NCBI RefSeq assembly: GCF_000719115.1
Contig: NZ_JOEA01000003.1
Location: forward strand, 248,001 to 312,000
Reading direction: 5' to 3'
DNA from: Lentzea albidocapillata
Lineage (GTDB): Bacteria; Actinomycetota; Actinomycetes; Mycobacteriales; Pseudonocardiaceae
DNA length: 64,000 bases
Below are positions 61,260-64,000 of the stretch, piece by piece. Made by a program: the position numbers and the translations under genes. Position 1 is the first letter of the stretch. Every line of letters starts with the position of its first letter. The notes beneath the pieces are model-generated. The model was given only the letters and a program-made list of their open reading frames with translations, was not told the DNA's origin and did no database searches.

Positions 61260-63595
61260 CAGTTGCCTCCGCAGGAGTTGCCGTTCACGGTGCAGCCGGT
61301 GGGGAGCCCGGTGCCCGAGGCGTTGAAGCCGAACTTCGTGCTGGTGCCCGGCTTGATGGCACCGTTGAAGCTCACGTTGGTGAACTTGTGGTGCTGGCCG
61401 GTCGAGGTGCGGACCGAGCTCCACGAACTGCTGACCGTGGTGCCCGAGGGCAGGTCGAACTCGATCGTCCACGACGACGTCGCGGTGGCGCAGCCGTTGG
61501 TCAGCGTCACGTCGGCGCCGTAACCGCTGCTCCACACCGAGGTCTGGGTGATCTTGGCGGTGAGACACGAGCCCGACGGCGGATTGGTCGTCGTGGTCGT
61601 GGTGCTCGTCGTCGTAGTGGTGGTCGTGGTGGTGGTCGTCGACGTGGTGGTGCTGGTCGGCGGGGTGCCGTTGATCGAGCTGAGGAACAGTGACGCCGCC
61701 GAGTCGGTCTTCGTGGCGTCCACGCCGTGGCCGCCGGTGAAGTCGCGCTGCTCGTTCGACGCCCAGTCGGTGATCGGCGTGCCGCCGATGTCGAGGTGCT
61801 GGTAGCCCGTGCCGTTCCAGCCGAACTGGTAGATCCGCGCGTGGTCGGCGTAGTAGTCGTTGAACGGGCCGCCGGCCACGGTCTGCTTCGTCATGGTGTT
61901 GTTGAAGAAGACGTTGCGGGGACCGGACGCGCCGGACCACTTGACGGCCTTCTTGCCCGCGCCCCACCAGATCGGGAACCAGCTGGAGCTGTCGGGTCCG
62001 CCGCCACCCTCCTCACCGCAGTTGGCGCGGCAGTTGGCCGACCGGTGGGCGTAGGGCACCCGCACGGTGTTCAGCTCGAAGAGGTTGTTGCGCTCCCAGC
62101 CGCCGTGCAGGTTCAGGTCGGAGTCGAAGTCGTTGCCGATCACGACGTTGCCCGAGGCGGACCACTGGAACGTGAAGTGCCGCAGGTTGCGCGAGGTGTT
62201 GCCGGTGTAGAGCGAGTCCCAGACACGCGAGCCGCGGAAGTAACCGTTGCCGCCCTTGCCCTTGTTCCACGAACCGTCGAGCTCGTTGTTCACGATCTGC
62301 AGGTTCTTGGCCTCCTCGGTGACGATCGGGTGCGACCCGGTCATCTCCGCGCGGATGCCCTTCACCCACGAGTTCGCCGCCCACTTGAAGACGATGCCGT
62401 GCATCTCGGCGGCGGGAGCCATGTTGCCGTAGTTGTTGATCGAGTCGGCCTGGTTGAGGCCGGGCATCGCCTGGGAGAAGCCGAAGTCCTCGAAGCCGAC
62501 GCCGACGACCGGGTCCACCAGCGGGGAGGCCTTGGAGTCGTAGGCGGCGCCCGCGATCGGCGCGGAACCGTCCGAAGTGGACGTCACCGGGACGTCGTAC
62601 TCCAGCGGCTTGTCGAGCGTGACGGTCTTGTTCGCCGTGTCCACGGCCGAGATCGTGAAGATCTGCGCCCGCATGTGCATGTTCAGCATCGGGAAGTCGG
62701 TGCCGGTGGCCTTCTGCTGCTCGTAGAACTTCACCGAGTTCGCCGCGCGGATGTTGATGAACGACCCGACGGTCATGGCCGCCATGTTCGCGTTCGTCGC
62801 CAGGTGGACCACGCGGTCGCCCTGCTTGGCGGAGTTCACCGCGTCACCCGGCTTGGCGCGCAGCTTCGAGCCGGCCTTCCAGTGCACGTTGACCGTGCCC
62901 TCGAAGATGTCCTTGCGGTTCTCCGGTGCCGCCGCGTAGTCGCTCGCGTAGCTGGAGTGCACGCCCCGCGACTGCACCCGGAAAAGGCCGCGGCCCGGCC
63001 ACAGCCAGCCGCCCTTGCCCTGCCCGGACGTCATCCCGTCCTCGTCCCAGTCCGAACCGTCCGGGGTCAGGGAGTCGTACAGGGTGTTCGCGTCCGGCCG
63101 GAAGGTGATCTTCGTGGCGTCCCTGCCGGCGCCGCGGATGATCAGGTAGTCCGCGTCGGCGTGCAGTTCGCGCGAGACCGCCAGCTCGCCGGCGGGCAGC
63201 GTGATCAGGCTGAGCCTGGAGTAGCTCGCCGACGGCGAGCAGGTCGTCCTGATCGAGTCGATGGCCGCCTGCAGACCCGCCGAGTCGTCGAGTCCGTCGT
63301 TCGGCTTCACAGCGAACTGGCTCGCCAGTTCGGCGGCGGTGATCTGGCACGCCGCGCTGGAGTTGATCTCGCTCGGACCGGGGAGGTTCTGGCCTCCGCG
63401 ATAACCGGCCCTGCTCCAGTCGTACAACCCGCTGACGGGTGCCCGGCGATTGCCCGCCGAGGTGTCCAACCCGGTGAGCGCGCCCGCGCCAGGGGCCGCG
63501 TCGGCCGTGTTCACCAGCACGGCGATACCCGCCGCGGCGACTGTGCCCACAATGCCGAGCACAGCTGCTCGACGTAGGCCTTGACTTCGGGACAC
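61259..63595 (-). CDS. Secreted beta-helix polysaccharide-active protein with C-terminal CBM2
   Basis: 778 aa. Signal-anchor-type N-terminus (LRRAAVLGIVGTVAAAGIAVLV), then a large beta-helix-like region (about 90-640): DDSAGLQAAIDSIRTTC, RLSLITLPAGELAVSRELHADADYLIIRGAGRDATKITFRP and FQWSASGNVVIGNDFDSDLNLHGGWERNNLFELN. A Thr-rich linker (61587-61668) and a CBM2 domain (about 680-778: KITQTSVWSSGYGADVTLTNG ... GCTVNGNSCGGN) follow. It probably binds and cuts a plant or microbial polysaccharide; the enzyme class is not clear. The upstream region carries a LacI-like palindrome (63748-63764). It is the first gene of a two-gene operon. Confidence 0.88.
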   Translation of the reverse strand: MSRSQGLRRAAVLGIVGTVAAAGIAVLVNTADAAPGAGALTGLDTSAGNRRAPVSGLYDWSRAGYRGGQNLPGPSEINSSAACQITAAELASQFAVKPNDGLDDSAGLQAAIDSIRTTCSPSASYSRLSLITLPAGELAVSRELHADADYLIIRGAGRDATKITFRPDANTLYDSLTPDGSDWDEDGMTSGQGKGGWLWPGRGLFRVQSRGVHSSYASDYAAAPENRKDIFEGTVNVHWKAGSKLRAKPGDAVNSAKQGDRVVHLATNANMAAMTVGSFINIRAANSVKFYEQQKATGTDFPMLNMHMRAQIFTISAVDTANKTVTLDKPLEYDVPVTSTSDGSAPIAGAAYDSKASPLVDPVVGVGFEDFGFSQAMPGLNQADSINNYGNMAPAAEMHGIVFKWAANSWVKGIRAEMTGSHPIVTEEAKNLQIVNNELDGSWNKGKGGNGYFRGSRVWDSLYTGNTSRNLRHFTFQWSASGNVVIGNDFDSDLNLHGGWERNNLFELNTVRVPYAHRSANCRANCGEEGGGGPDSSSWFPIWWGAGKKAVKWSGASGPRNVFFNNTMTKQTVAGGPFNDYYADHARIYQFGWNGTGYQHLDIGGTPITDWASNEQRDFTGGHGVDATKTDSAASLFLSSINGTPPTSTTTSTTTTTTTTTTTSTTTTTTNPPSGSCLTAKITQTSVWSSGYGADVTLTNGCATATSSWTIEFDLPSGTTVSSSWSSVRTSTGQHHKFTNVSFNGAIKPGTSTKFGFNASGTGLPTGCTVNGNSCGGN
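61587..61668 (-). repeat. Low-complexity Thr-rich linker tract
   Basis: A run of ACC/ACG/ACT threonine codons (GGT/CGT/AGT on the + strand) with a few serines, encoding the flexible linker between the catalytic part and the CBM2 domain of the 61259-63595 protein. It is likely to be glycosylated and to vary in length between strains. Confidence 0.8.
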
Positions 63596-63747
63596 GCATG
63601 CCTCCAGGGACTGTTCGGACCGCGGTTGTGGGGCGGCTCACACTGCGGAATCGAATTGTGAATAGCCCACGAAGTCCCCGTCAACAATTCGTGCGAGATT
63701 CGCAGAAATGTTCGAGCATGTGAACATCAGATATGTGAATTAGGGAA

Positions 63748-63764
63748 TCTGCAACGTTTGCAGA
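63748..63764. promoter_or_regulatory. LacI-like palindrome upstream of the CBM2 operon
   Basis: TCTGCAA-CGT-TTGCAGA, arms perfectly complementary, about 153 bp upstream of the start at 63595. The surrounding 257-bp gap (63596-63852) is relatively AT-rich and also holds a half-site pair TGTTC...GAACA (about 63711-63725). Sugar-responsive LacI regulators bind such TGCAA...TTGCA sites. The amine oxidase end is on the other side, so the site most likely serves the CBM2 operon. Confidence 0.5.
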
Positions 63765-63852
63765 AGTCTATTTGACCGCACTTTCAACGACCGCCAGAAT
63801 GGATTCAGGATCAAGTTCGCCGCCTCCGGAGCGGACGCTCCACAGTGGAGAC

Positions 63853-64000
63853 TCAGCTCCTCGACGCGGAGAGCACCTCGTCTGCGGCACGGTCACCCGA
63901 GGTGATGGCGCCGTCGACGTAACCGTTCCAGACCGACGCCGTCTCGGTCCCCGCCCAGTGCAGGGCACCGGTCGGGGCACGCCAGCCGTGCTCGCCGTAC
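63853..64000 (-). CDS. FAD-dependent amine oxidase, C-terminal end only
   Basis: The leftward frame enters at the right edge and ends with TGA (complement of 63853-63855). Its last 48 residues read [21 protein letters not shown] then [22 protein letters not shown], the conserved FAD-binding end of flavin monoamine oxidases (GTETA ... GYVDGAI.SG.RAA.EV). Most of the gene lies outside the window, so the substrate cannot be judged. It ends about 250 bp upstream of the CBM2 operon start. Confidence 0.85.
   Translation of the reverse strand, partial: YGEHGWRAPTGALHWAGTETASVWNGYVDGAITSGDRAADEVLSASRS

Overview
The window is very GC-rich, gene-dense chromosomal DNA from an actinobacterium. RbpA (16822-17166), a MptB-type polyprenyl-phosphate mannosyltransferase next to an apolipoprotein N-acyltransferase, CGNR and MmyB-type regulators, an AlkB-rubredoxin fusion and a DUF2637-like membrane protein all point to Actinobacteria. 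The style suggests Pseudonocardiales (Lentzea or Saccharothrix-like), but this is inference and no 16S gene is present. I saw no rRNA, tRNA, CRISPR array, intact insertion sequence, prophage or biosynthetic gene cluster.

Layout. 1-5.8 kb: an incomplete phosphotransferase and a HAD gene (leftward) diverge from two tandem secreted type-B carboxylesterases and an MFS exporter. 5.9-11.7 kb: two cyclic-di-GMP proteins (GGEEF; PAS-GGDEF-EAL) around small enzymes. 12-15.7 kb: a glycerophosphodiesterase, a UMF1/Atg22-like MFS protein and a PadR-membrane protein pair. 15.8-20.3 kb: tdk, rbpA, a VTT/DedA protein, aldo-keto reductase, SMI1/KNR4 protein, mgtC and a cysteine-rich DUF1540 protein behind an iron-box-like site. 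20.3-22.6 kb: an amino-acid ABC importer whose ATPase reads through a single-base frameshift. 22.6-31.8 kb: hydrolase, methyltransferase, an F420/flavin gene pair, and a MacAB-like envelope efflux operon divergent from its own two-component system. 31.8-33.6 kb: a decayed-looking stretch with a GH20 homologue lacking its catalytic pair and a response regulator with a truncated DNA-binding domain. 33.6-39.3 kb: exported LVIVD/P-domain protein, lnt and mptB. 39.4-41.0 kb: one polypeptide joining an ECF sigma factor, an anti-sigma zinc motif, a membrane span and an outside CAP domain. 41-48.7 kb: SDR/MmyB pair, S33 peptidase, and the alkane hydroxylase locus (alkB-rubredoxin, TetR, SDR). 48.9-53.4 kb: a VIT-VWA protein with its MerR regulator, a membrane protein and an acetyltransferase. 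53.5-59.5 kb: BMP lipoprotein, TetR/aldehyde dehydrogenase pair, CGNR/EamA pair. 59.5-64 kb: two translationally coupled secreted beta-helix/CBM2 polysaccharide-active proteins and the end of an amine oxidase.

Two observations stand out. First, two copies of a short terminal-inverted-repeat element (8485-8651 and 14257-14363, about 96 % alike apart from a 60-bp internal block) sit exactly between convergent genes. Their terminal CTAG tetranucleotides supply the TAG stop codons of three of the four flanking genes. Three other convergent pairs in the window share a bare CTAG as overlapping stops, which are ideal empty target sites. Second, the sigma-ZAS-TM-CAP protein looks like a complete single-chain envelope-sensing transcription switch. 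Many divergent intergenic regions carry clear dyads for the adjacent TetR, PadR, MerR or MmyB regulators.
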